Shown here: positions 35,656-46,000 of the stretch, in pieces
Numbering within the stretch: the stretch's first letter is position 1
Layout of the letters: each line of letters starts with the position of its first letter
Origin: a virus
Reading direction: 5' to 3' (one strand)
IMG/VR virus record: IMGVR_UViG_3300025133_000094
Coordinates: 1 to 64,000 of that record
Length of the DNA: 64,000 nucleotides
Made by a program: the position numbers and the translations under genes
The notes under the pieces: generated by a model
The model's database searches: none
Told to the model about the DNA's origin: nothing
What the model saw: only the letters and a program-made list of their open reading frames with translations

Positions 35656-38600
35656 TTGACCCAAATCAAGGATTGTTCAAATCCCCCGGATTTGAAACTC
35701 CCGGATTGTTTAGCTTTCCGCTTACACCCGAAGCAGAGATAAAACTTGCTGAGATGAGGGAAGAACATAAAGTAGCATCTACGTATAAAATGCCTTCTTG
35801 GGAATATGGTAATGCTTTCTCTACGGCTCATACTTACCTAGCTCTTGACCAAGCTATAAAGGAAAAGCAGGGTGATAGAGATTTCAGTGATATATGGCAA
35901 AGAGAAGTAAGTAATAGAGGTATTACAGCCGCCGAGTGGATAAAGAATAATCCAGAAGAACTAAGAGAACAAATATCTTTTCTGATGTCACAAACAATCG
36001 AATCGAATTATAGAGATTTAGAGAATCAGTTGGTAGATGATTCTCTAACTACCGAAAAGGATACGTACTTTAGTGGTATGTCGGGGGATTTTGATGATAT
36101 GAAGTATCCCATTAAAGGAAGCGTAGACCTAACCAGCGAAGACAGACCTAATGGTATAGAAACAATTTTTGGTAATGTAACAGAAGGATCTTATGATATA
36201 GGATCGTGGTCTTCTTTCCTAGATGACGAGGGTGCTAATATGCTATCGTCTATACTCAGACGACGTAGGTTAAAGGATGGTCGATTCTCTGGGGATATTG
36301 AGAAATCTACGTCAGCAGCAGTTACCTCTACTATACCGGACACAGATCTATCACCCCTATTCCTAGAAAAAAGTAATTCGTTTTACTATACTATTGATTC
36401 TGCTCTTGGTTTAACTAAGCCCACTCGATATTCATCCAGGAGGACCTTAGACAGAGGTACTCAAGAGTATGATGATGAGATGAAAAGGCGTGGGTACAAC
36501 CCAAATGCTCTTGTGTTTACAGAAGAAGGAGAGAAGCAATTATTACTATGGTCACAGACATTAAATGATAAGAGTATTCCGCAAGATAAATGGCGAGCTC
36601 ATAAAGCTAGTATAGAATCAGAGATTGCGACACAGTATCCTACATTATCCCAAAAGGAAGTCAAGGACTTGTATACGGAGTTAAAGATGTGGGGAAGTAG
36701 CGGAGCAAGCATGGGCAGGAGTAAGTCGGTGTGGATAAAACTTGGAAGGTCTTATGCTACACTTATCTCATCGCAGGTACCAGTTAGAGACGATCCTGCA
36801 GCAGACCAAGATATAAACTTAGCTGAATATGTTGATACAATTATGGAAAAAGTAGCTTTAAGAAATTCTATATTATCTGGTAAGGGCAAAGCATCAGAGC
36901 CAATAGAAGTTAGCATCCAAGCTGTAATGAAAGACATGAGTAAAAATGGAGAGTTTCCCGAGGGCTTTCAATTACTATGGGATGATTATGATGATACTTA
37001 TCTAAAGCAGGGTATGGATAATATGTTAAGTACTTATCCCCTCCCGGTATGGGATACCGATTCCAATGTCAAAAAAGACATTGATTCTGTTATATATGCC
37101 CTAAAAGATGCGACAGAAAAAGCGCGACAGCAGGGATTAGAGACTGAAGAATTTAAAAGATTGATGGGTGTTCAGCCTATTGATCGTCCAGCAGAACTAG
37201 AAAAAATAGAGGCTGAGGATAGACAAAGAGGTGAAGAGATAGCTGCTTATAGTGAGGAAGAGGGAGAGCTCCTTTCAATGGACCGAGAAATGGCAGAGCT
37301 TCTGTCACCAGGATCGATGGACCAGTATGGTCCAACTCTATTCAGCGAGCTTACCGACACTCAGGTTACGAGCGATGTATTTAATTTTAGTCGCTTATTT
37401 GCTGGAGGAGTTACATCTAAATTGGAGTGGAACCTTAACTTTAATACAGAGATAGGCTTAAAGGCTAATATAGATACAGCTGCTACCCTTCGAAAAATAG
37501 TACTTAGTATAGCTGATCGAGATAATAAGGGAAAACCTATTATAGATCAAAGAGTTATCACAAATATAATGACAGCTTTATACGGATACGGCTCTGCATA
37601 CCCCACGGATAAGACGAATGCAAAGGCTATGTATGCAACTGTCACAGACTATAGCGATCCTCGCTGGGAACAGGGGTTAAGAGATGCAATCGATTTTGCT
37701 GTAAACACAGCACCTGAGATAGAGCGTATTATTAATCTAAAAAATAATCCCTTGTTGGCATGGGAAGAGACTATGGTAGAAGAATATAAGGTAAACTTTC
37801 CTGATATGACATTTAATAATATTGATGATGTAGAAAATTTAGTAGTAGATGTAGCTTGGCGTCATAAGGATTACGGAGTACGAAAAAATTATAAAATAAT
37901 GAGGCTATATAACGATCTTAAGAAAGCTGGGGCTGCCTTTTACGAAGAGGCTTCAGGTGCCTCAGCCTTACACAAGGCGCTTCTAAGCTCTCAGAGCCAC
38001 TGGGCCACGGGTACATCAGCTGCTCCAGGTGCATCGATATATAATGGTGTCTGGTATGCCGATAATACCTTAATTGGTAATGAGCATACACCAGCAGGAC
38101 AAGCCCTTATCCAACATAACATGGGAGCTCTTGGAAAAATATGGCGAGATACTGCAGTTTCTCTCTGGGGAGAAGATGCTACAAACAAGGCAGGTTATAC
38201 GACACCCTTCCTTCCTAGTCATCTTTTTGATATTCAAAACAGAACTATGAGATTTGAAGAGATACGGAATCCACTAGAGGCACAACTAGTTACTACCTTC
38301 ATAGTTAATGCTTTACACGGCAAGCAGGTAAAAGGAGACTTGAGGGTTATAACAGACCTTAGGACGTATATAAAGGACGGCCTAACTTTTTCTAATGACG
38401 CTTCGGTTTATGGAGAAGGTACCGACAACCATTCAAAAAGACAAAGGGTATGGATGGCTGTAGCTTCTCTAATACAGTTCTCTGGCTTAATGGGAAGGGA
38501 CGCAACTAAGAGGGATGTTATACTAAACCAAATACTTGGTGCAAAAGATAAAGAAGAGAGAGACATGTATGAAACAGTGGGCTTATGGTTGGCTGTTCAG

Positions 38601-41600
38601 CAAGACGCAAGAACTTCTATGGATAATGCATGGACTGACATATCAAACGGGAAAGAATTCTCTGCATGGGTATCTACTCTAGAGTCGCATACCAATAAGT
38701 TATTAGACTATATGTCATCTGTAGTAAGCGGCAGGGTAGACCCCGATAGTAAGGGTATTAATCCAATGTTTGGTTTCAATACAACCGACCTTTACGCTAA
38801 CTTGGAGCATTTCGGCCACGATGACTTAGGCGGTTGGGGCTTTTTTAATGATAGTAAACTATTGGATTGGATGCAGGGGCAGGGGGATCTACCTGGATCA
38901 TGGGATAGCTACGTTTCTACAGCTCTTCGCTCAGGAATAGTAATACCTCCAATAGGGGATGATTCTATGTGGTCTGATGAATACCGATTCCAGTCAGCTA
39001 ATAAACAGCTTGAAGCAATGTGGAAGGCTGGCATGCTACACTTCTTTACAGAAGAAACGTACAACCAATTAAAAGATAACAACCTAGCACCATACGGATT
39101 AGCAAGAGCCTTACAGGTACACCTAAGTGATAATGATACACGGAGATACGCTAGTGCTATAATGTTAGCAGACATATATAATGATGATGGCCTGAAGTCA
39201 CCCCTAGAATTATTAACAACTTTAAAAATAATCAATCATTCAAAATTTAAAAAGGATTCTCGTAAACACCATCTACAAATCGTAGGTTTAACGGAGGACG
39301 GTGAGCAAATCGTAGTGCCTTCCAATATGAAAGGGATTATAAATTATGCCCAAGATTATCGAGGAGATACTACAGACCTTCTTCCTTTTACTAGTGAGTT
39401 GTGGACTGGCGCTACCCCTTATCAGCACCCATCACAATATATAACTCTTGATCCTGTACCGGATGCCGCGACATTAGCTGGACACCCAGGACATGACGAT
39501 GGTCGGTTCTCGTTGTCAAAAGAAGCGCCACCGATACTGGGTGGGGGACCACCAGCGCTTGCAATAATGTATGATTATACTATAGGATCAGTTGTAGAAT
39601 ATTTTAAATGGCTGGGAGGCTCCTATGATAATGAGTATGAAGAAGAAATAGATTTGATTTCTAAAGAAAACAATGATAGTTTTAAAAATATGATGTTGCG
39701 TAACTTTACTCAAGAAGAGGGATGGGGTCCAACGTATCGAAGTCTAGGTTTCAATAGCCAAGAAGAATGGAGTCAGTGGTTTACCGATGAGGTATTGGTA
39801 CCGTATGTTGCTGATGTTAAAACCGCAGAAGATAATGGTTGGTTAACGGGTATTAATTCTCCTAGTATAGAAGACATGCACTTCAATGTATTAGACCGAT
39901 TAATGAAAAAGATACAAACTGGCGGGGGTCGATTAGGAAATGCTCAACCCGATTTTAATCTATTCGGTTTAAGAGGAATGCTTGGAGGAGAGAAAATAGG
40001 AAATGAGCATACAGATGACCTATTTACTGATCTTTATAAATATGGTAGAAATACTACTCTGTCCATTAATAACACGAGTATGAGCGACCTTACAAGAGAA
40101 GGAGCTCAAAGCTCCATGACTTTAACCCTACTAAATCGGACGGTGGATGGCACTATAGGCGGAAACATAACGCTTCCTTGGACTATAACTGACAACGATT
40201 TTCCGCTAGAGAGTTTACCAGCTCATAGGGGATGGCATCCTTGGGAACAAGGCGGACAGAAAGAGGATGAAGAAATAGAGATACATATAAAGGATCTCCT
40301 AAAGGTACCGGAACTTGAGTGGGATGAGACGATGGAACCTATATCAGACGTAAATAGACTCTTAGAAGAGTCTATGAATGAATCCTTTCCTGCAGTGAAC
40401 GGGGATGTGTTAGGGGTAATGCCTATGCCCAAAGGATTTAAGACACACGAAATTGAAGTGAGAACTTTAGATAAGTTGTATTCTTCTCAAGAACAAACAG
40501 CAGAACCATCGGAAGCTACCAGTATTTATTTCGCAGCTAAAAAAGATAATCCACTTAAGTTTGTAGTAGGCGAACCCGGAGACGGTACGCCTACTCTTAT
40601 CGATCAGATTCTCGAATACTCAGAATTAGATATCTGGGAAAAAAATGTAGGTTACTTCCCCGAGCCTTCTAATGAAAAGACCGCAGCAAAGTTAGCAGAA
40701 ATTAAAGAAACAGCTAATGCTATGGACGAAAAAGTTACAGAGTATAGAAATAATGTATTTCAGCCAGCCTATGCTGAATACTCTCGAATATACCTCGATC
40801 GTCAAGAAAGTGGCAGGACTATACACATGGACTCAGAGCCTGAACTAACAGAATTACAGAAGCAGTACATAGAAGAGGAGCGTGACGGCAAATATGGTAG
40901 GATCATTCCTGGTAAAGAAGCTTCTTGGCACCAAATATGTGACAAGAACGATCCACGGCGATGTTCCGTGAGAATATTCCGCGATCCCGAATATAACAAA
41001 ATATATCAGGAGTGGAGCCTCAGTCCATACAAGGCACACGCCGAGTTACTGGATATGCAGAACCACATATTAAAAATGCAAAGCGAAGTAGAGAATTATA
41101 TTGGAGGATGTGGAACTGACAGTGTTGTTTGTAAGGAATTTTCTAGTGAAGAGGGGCAGCACTATATTAACACGGACATTGTAAGACCTAAGAGAATGAA
41201 ACTAAAAGAGTTTCCTTCGATTCATCCCTTAGAGTGGATGCGTAGCATATTAGAATTTACAACAGAAGAATATTATAATAATTATCCAATGCTAACTGAG
41301 ATGGTAAACGCACTTCCTAACGAAACTCCCGAAGAAAAAGAAAGGAGAGTAATCTTTTCACAAGCGTGGGGTAACTATAGTCCTGCCGAGGATTACCCTC
41401 CATTATACGTAGTACCTCTACCTGAGTCATTATTCAGAAGTACTGAACAAGGAGGGCGCAATGTTTCACAGTCTAAAGTCGCACGGCCAAGCTATACGTC
41501 TAATGTAGGACCAAATTACCCGCGCCCACTACCCGAAGAAAGTATGGGTTTTAACTTGGATCAACGGAGGATATTTACCGAAATGTCCCGACCTTTTGAA

Positions 41601-43097
41601 ACACCCCCTGATGAGGGTCTTCTATCGCAACTCTCACCCACCGGTGGGCGTATAAAGAAATACCCCATTAATTACCCCACTGATTACTATGAAGACACAC
41701 CGATAAAAGAGACTGAAGTAGAGATTGGTCTAGTACCAGGCAAGGCTGATTATCTAGCTTTTGTGGAAGCCGGTGTACTAGGAGGGAAACGTTGGGATGA
41801 CCCCAGCAGGGGAGGTCCCCGTTATGGTGAGTCGTATGGACCAGAACACTACAGAGGGGGAAAAAGTGCTAATACGCCCACATATATAATGATGCTTCCA
41901 AACGTCCCGGGTACAGAGGAATTGGTAGGGACATTCAATCAGCCCGATGGGGAATGGGAACAGACATTCAATCTGCCCTTTGGTATAGGATTTCACGAAG
42001 GATTCCACGTCATGCAAGAGATGGATTATGGCATCCGCGAAAATAACTTCTGGAGTTCCGATCCGGACCAGCAGAGAAAAGACTATTTCGAAAACCCGAG
42101 AGAATGGGGTGCATATACAGCTACTGCGCTGGTAAATTATAGGGATATGTTAGGAGTAAAGCCAGGGGAGCGTATAGACATAGAAGGATTTTTCGAATAT
42201 CTAATGGAGATACTGGGAACAGGGAAGGATCCAGCTACTGGGCAGGAAGGCATGCACACTGAATATATTCTTCCTGCAATAGAGTCGATGCGAGAGATGA
42301 TAAATTCCAGTTGGCAAGAAACTCCTGAGGGGGAAAAAACAAACCCGTATTTAGATATCTTTGAACACATGTTCACCAACACAGACGAATTAGAAAGCCA
42401 GGGCCGACTTTTAAAGACTCAGGCAGAACCAAATAGAGATGAAACACCCCAGTCGGGAGCTCATCCTAGTATGTTAACAGCTATCACTCAAACAGCCCTA
42501 GCCCATCCTGGTGTATACCATGAACTAGGAGTAACTGAAGAAGAGTATGAAACATTACAAAAAAAAGAGTGGGCTTCACACTATGAGTATCTCAAGAAGG
42601 TAGAAGGATCAATACTTAAACCAGCTAATCTATTTGGAGAACCCCACAAAACAGTAGGTATTGGTCACTACTTAGATGGATCAGCTTATGATCGAAAGGT
42701 TGTAAAGGAAGCATTGCCTAAAGTAGACTATGAAAAACTACGAACGGGACAAATATCCTTGGATGATGATCAAGCACTCGCGCTATTCAAGGTAGATGCA
42801 AGAGAGAAGTATCAATTAGCTAGAAGAATAACTACTGGTTTTGATACGTATTCAAATAACCTTAAGACACAGCTTCTATCCGCTACTTTTAGAGGTAGTT
42901 GGGTTTATTCTGATAAGGCAAGAGGACTATTAGCTCAAGGTAAATTCAAAGAATCAGCAGATGAATTCTTAGACTCTCAAGAATATAGAGATGCTTTAAA
43001 GCCTGATTCAAAAGAACCAGGAGTAGCTCCTAGAATGGAAGCAGTAGCTAAGGCAATACGAGATGAAGAAATCTACGAAGAAAAGGAGAGTAATTAG
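35652..43097 (+). CDS. Large internal virion protein with metallopeptidase-like and muramidase domains
   Basis: 2,481 residues, in the position of T7 ejection proteins gp15/gp16 but far longer. Most of the protein is helical and unassigned. A zincin-like site lies at H2115-E2116-x2-H2119 in GFHEGFHVMQE, with a possible third ligand at E2151 (NPREWGAY). The C-terminal ~170 residues resemble T4-type muramidases: VEGS (E2318) then TVGIGHYLDGS, matching the E-G and T-I/V-GIGH signature of that fold. The muramidase probably opens peptidoglycan for DNA entry. The end overlaps the start of the next giant gene by one base (TAGTG). Confidence 0.85.
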   Translation: MIDPNQGLFKSPGFETPGLFSFPLTPEAEIKLAEMREEHKVASTYKMPSWEYGNAFSTAHTYLALDQAIKEKQGDRDFSDIWQREVSNRGITAAEWIKNNPEELREQISFLMSQTIESNYRDLENQLVDDSLTTEKDTYFSGMSGDFDDMKYPIKGSVDLTSEDRPNGIETIFGNVTEGSYDIGSWSSFLDDEGANMLSSILRRRRLKDGRFSGDIEKSTSAAVTSTIPDTDLSPLFLEKSNSFYYTIDSALGLTKPTRYSSRRTLDRGTQEYDDEMKRRGYNPNALVFTEEGEKQLLLWSQTLNDKSIPQDKWRAHKASIESEIATQYPTLSQKEVKDLYTELKMWGSSGASMGRSKSVWIKLGRSYATLISSQVPVRDDPAADQDINLAEYVDTIMEKVALRNSILSGKGKASEPIEVSIQAVMKDMSKNGEFPEGFQLLWDDYDDTYLKQGMDNMLSTYPLPVWDTDSNVKKDIDSVIYALKDATEKARQQGLETEEFKRLMGVQPIDRPAELEKIEAEDRQRGEEIAAYSEEEGELLSMDREMAELLSPGSMDQYGPTLFSELTDTQVTSDVFNFSRLFAGGVTSKLEWNLNFNTEIGLKANIDTAATLRKIVLSIADRDNKGKPIIDQRVITNIMTALYGYGSAYPTDKTNAKAMYATVTDYSDPRWEQGLRDAIDFAVNTAPEIERIINLKNNPLLAWEETMVEEYKVNFPDMTFNNIDDVENLVVDVAWRHKDYGVRKNYKIMRLYNDLKKAGAAFYEEASGASALHKALLSSQSHWATGTSAAPGASIYNGVWYADNTLIGNEHTPAGQALIQHNMGALGKIWRDTAVSLWGEDATNKAGYTTPFLPSHLFDIQNRTMRFEEIRNPLEAQLVTTFIVNALHGKQVKGDLRVITDLRTYIKDGLTFSNDASVYGEGTDNHSKRQRVWMAVASLIQFSGLMGRDATKRDVILNQILGAKDKEERDMYETVGLWLAVQQDARTSMDNAWTDISNGKEFSAWVSTLESHTNKLLDYMSSVVSGRVDPDSKGINPMFGFNTTDLYANLEHFGHDDLGGWGFFNDSKLLDWMQGQGDLPGSWDSYVSTALRSGIVIPPIGDDSMWSDEYRFQSANKQLEAMWKAGMLHFFTEETYNQLKDNNLAPYGLARALQVHLSDNDTRRYASAIMLADIYNDDGLKSPLELLTTLKIINHSKFKKDSRKHHLQIVGLTEDGEQIVVPSNMKGIINYAQDYRGDTTDLLPFTSELWTGATPYQHPSQYITLDPVPDAATLAGHPGHDDGRFSLSKEAPPILGGGPPALAIMYDYTIGSVVEYFKWLGGSYDNEYEEEIDLISKENNDSFKNMMLRNFTQEEGWGPTYRSLGFNSQEEWSQWFTDEVLVPYVADVKTAEDNGWLTGINSPSIEDMHFNVLDRLMKKIQTGGGRLGNAQPDFNLFGLRGMLGGEKIGNEHTDDLFTDLYKYGRNTTLSINNTSMSDLTREGAQSSMTLTLLNRTVDGTIGGNITLPWTITDNDFPLESLPAHRGWHPWEQGGQKEDEEIEIHIKDLLKVPELEWDETMEPISDVNRLLEESMNESFPAVNGDVLGVMPMPKGFKTHEIEVRTLDKLYSSQEQTAEPSEATSIYFAAKKDNPLKFVVGEPGDGTPTLIDQILEYSELDIWEKNVGYFPEPSNEKTAAKLAEIKETANAMDEKVTEYRNNVFQPAYAEYSRIYLDRQESGRTIHMDSEPELTELQKQYIEEERDGKYGRIIPGKEASWHQICDKNDPRRCSVRIFRDPEYNKIYQEWSLSPYKAHAELLDMQNHILKMQSEVENYIGGCGTDSVVCKEFSSEEGQHYINTDIVRPKRMKLKEFPSIHPLEWMRSILEFTTEEYYNNYPMLTEMVNALPNETPEEKERRVIFSQAWGNYSPAEDYPPLYVVPLPESLFRSTEQGGRNVSQSKVARPSYTSNVGPNYPRPLPEESMGFNLDQRRIFTEMSRPFETPPDEGLLSQLSPTGGRIKKYPINYPTDYYEDTPIKETEVEIGLVPGKADYLAFVEAGVLGGKRWDDPSRGGPRYGESYGPEHYRGGKSANTPTYIMMLPNVPGTEELVGTFNQPDGEWEQTFNLPFGIGFHEGFHVMQEMDYGIRENNFWSSDPDQQRKDYFENPREWGAYTATALVNYRDMLGVKPGERIDIEGFFEYLMEILGTGKDPATGQEGMHTEYILPAIESMREMINSSWQETPEGEKTNPYLDIFEHMFTNTDELESQGRLLKTQAEPNRDETPQSGAHPSMLTAITQTALAHPGVYHELGVTEEEYETLQKKEWASHYEYLKKVEGSILKPANLFGEPHKTVGIGHYLDGSAYDRKVVKEALPKVDYEKLRTGQISLDDDQALALFKVDAREKYQLARRITTGFDTYSNNLKTQLLSATFRGSWVYSDKARGLLAQGKFKESADEFLDSQEYRDALKPDSKEPGVAPRMEAVAKAIRDEEIYEEKESN

Positions 43098-46000
43098 TGG
43101 CAAATAGATTATGGAATGTTGCACCGATAGATCCAGTTTTCTCTCATTCGTTTATTAACGAACATTACGAGGAAGAAGTAGGAGAACTAAATAGACTTAA
43201 CAACGCACTTCCCTTTAAAGGCGTGACTCGAAAAGATTATGAGAACTTTAGTATGAGCGCACGACGTGATAGATTTACTGGTGAGTTAGTGAGGGGTCCC
43301 CTAGAGCTATGGGACTCTTTAAGACAGAGTGGTGACATGTATTTTAAAAGAGGATACACAGCTACTCACGCCGGAGCAGAACAGCTATCAGCTTCTTTGA
43401 TGTTACGTACAGAAGAAGAACGCGAAAAACTAAAAGATACTAAGTATCTGAAATACTCAAGTGAGGGTACAGAGTTTCTTAAATCTTTTTCCGAAGGAAC
43501 TGTATGGAACTTTGCCAGAATGACAGGAAGAACGTATACTGACTTAAATGGAAAAACTAGGTGGCGTGTTCCTATTGATCCATTAAACGGCATAGGTGAC
43601 GGATCATGGGGTATGGCTGCTACTCCTGAAGATATATTTAAGCACGAAGCGCCCGAAGGATGGACACCTAAAGAAGCCCTTAAAGAAATGGAAGAAGTCG
43701 ATCCTGATATGCTACAGAAGTATCAAATGTTTTTGGGTGGGGAAGAAGAAGTAAAGAAAATTACTAAGGATACTAGAAATCCTTATGAATTCTTTTATAG
43801 ACTAAACGAAGAGTTACAGAATAGAAATATAGCAGAATCGTTAGCTTATCAGTTCAAACAAAACGAAGAAGCCGGTAAATCTTATATTAACTGGTATGAG
43901 CAATGGGGCAAAGAATTTTTAATTAGTAGTATTATTAACGATCCTGATATGGCAGGATCATTGACTATAGCTGCAGCACTTACGGTAACTACTGGCATCG
44001 GTGGCGTTATTGCAGAGGTAATTCATGCTGGCGCTAAAATAGGTAGGTACGGAAAAACGGCCGATAGGCTGTTAACTTTAGCGGCAGGTGTACATAAAGT
44101 AACAGCGATGGTTCCTAAGGGTGCTATGTTCTTACCAGAAAATTTAGGACCTAGTTTAATTAGGCTGAAGTTTGGCGCCCAAGCATGGAAAACTAAATCC
44201 TTTGTTAATAGGGCTGGGTGGATTACTCTTGGTAATATAGGAGAAGGTACAATTACCGGTGCACTAGCCGAGCTCTCTAATCAAACATTCCAAATAGATA
44301 AACAGAGCATGGATGAGTATCACCAAAAAGAAATCTTAAGGCAGGCTATGTTTGAAGCAGCTATCTCACCTATCATCAACCCAATGCTAGGAAGTGTTAT
44401 GTTCCGTGTACCAAGGCTACCTTTATATACCATGAGTTTTATAAATAGGGGTATTGGAAAACTAAGACCTTCAGCCGGAGCTAGAGGTACTGCAGTAGGA
44501 AACTATTTTAAATCTATTGTGTCTAAAATGAATATCGATCATATAGGACAACGTATCCAAGGATCACGAGATGTTCTAAGAGCCGCAAAAGACTGGGGTC
44601 ATATGCTTGGTCAAGACCCAAAGAAAATAGAAGCTCTTCTGAATGATGAGGGATTAGTACAGATCTTTGCTGCTATTATGAAAGCTAAAGGTATAGATGA
44701 ATCCTTTACTATAGCCCACATTTCAGAAGCTATAGCCGACTTAAGAAAAGCACACGATGAAAATGTAAGGTTAGCCTTAGAAGAGGGCAAGCCCGTACCC
44801 GCTACCTTCTCAGAAATAGAGTTGGGTGCGATGTTAGCTAGAACCGTTCTAGCAAAACAAGGCTTGCAGCTTTCTCAATTAGACGGCGCTACTCAAAATC
44901 TAGTCGGTGATATGGGAATGAGGTTGTTTATTTTAGGAGAGAAAAAAAAGAAGTTTGAAGCAGATAAAATAGAGATGACTTGGGAAGAGTTCGCTAAACA
45001 TATTGAGGATAACGATCCCGAGCTTTTTTGGCGTGAAGGTGTTCCTCAAGAATCTAAGAAATCTGGAGAAACTCTTTTTGAGGAACAGGTTGGCGGGAAC
45101 TGGGGAGCTTTACCCTGGAGAGAAAAACTAGGATGGGCAATGTATGCTGATGATATAGCAGTTGATGCAGTCGCGGCTAAAAAAGAAATAAAGCTGGATG
45201 AGATAAATAAAATCTCTAATGAAGTTGACGCTATAAGAAACGATATAGTGCCTAAGACTGAGAAAGAGATAGACACAAAAAGGGAAGCTGAGGCGGCTAC
45301 TACAGAAAACGTAGAGGAAAGATTAGAAGAAGTTAAGCATGACATAGATGGCGTTATACATGCTACAAATGATGAAAATGCTAAGATACAAGAAGAACTA
45401 GACAAGTTTGCAGACACTCTATTAGTATCGCCCGAGCCAGGTGAGACTGTTGCAGTAATAGATGTCACGGGCGACATAAAAGCCGAGATGCAAGCCAGAT
45501 TGGAGGGTCAGCCGTTTACTAAAGAAGGTTTTACATTAGATGAGAACGGTATATTGTGGGACGATAGGATAGATGCTGAGGCCGTTAGTGAGATTAACCA
45601 GATTATAGAAGAGGTAGCGGGAGATGCTGTAGTAATTCGAGAGGTCGTCATTGATGATCTTAGTGATATTGACGGATTAGACGCTGCTGCTATGATTACT
45701 GGCATGGGTGTAGATAGTCAAGGAAATCTAGTATTTAAAATAACTATATCAGAGCATGTAGCTGGCTTGCTGGTACACGAAAGAGCAGACTTTAGAGACG
45801 CCGGTCGGCAGACTGTAGCACACGAGGTAGGACACGCAGTACATGATCAAATGACCGACGCCGAGATGAAAGAGTTTCTCGCTATTTTAGAGGCTGAGGG
45901 TATAGTTACAGATGCTATGAATCATGGCGACCTAACTCAAGAAGCCTTTGCAGATCTTTGGGCTATGTATATGAACCCTGATGCTACGTTCCATTTCGCT

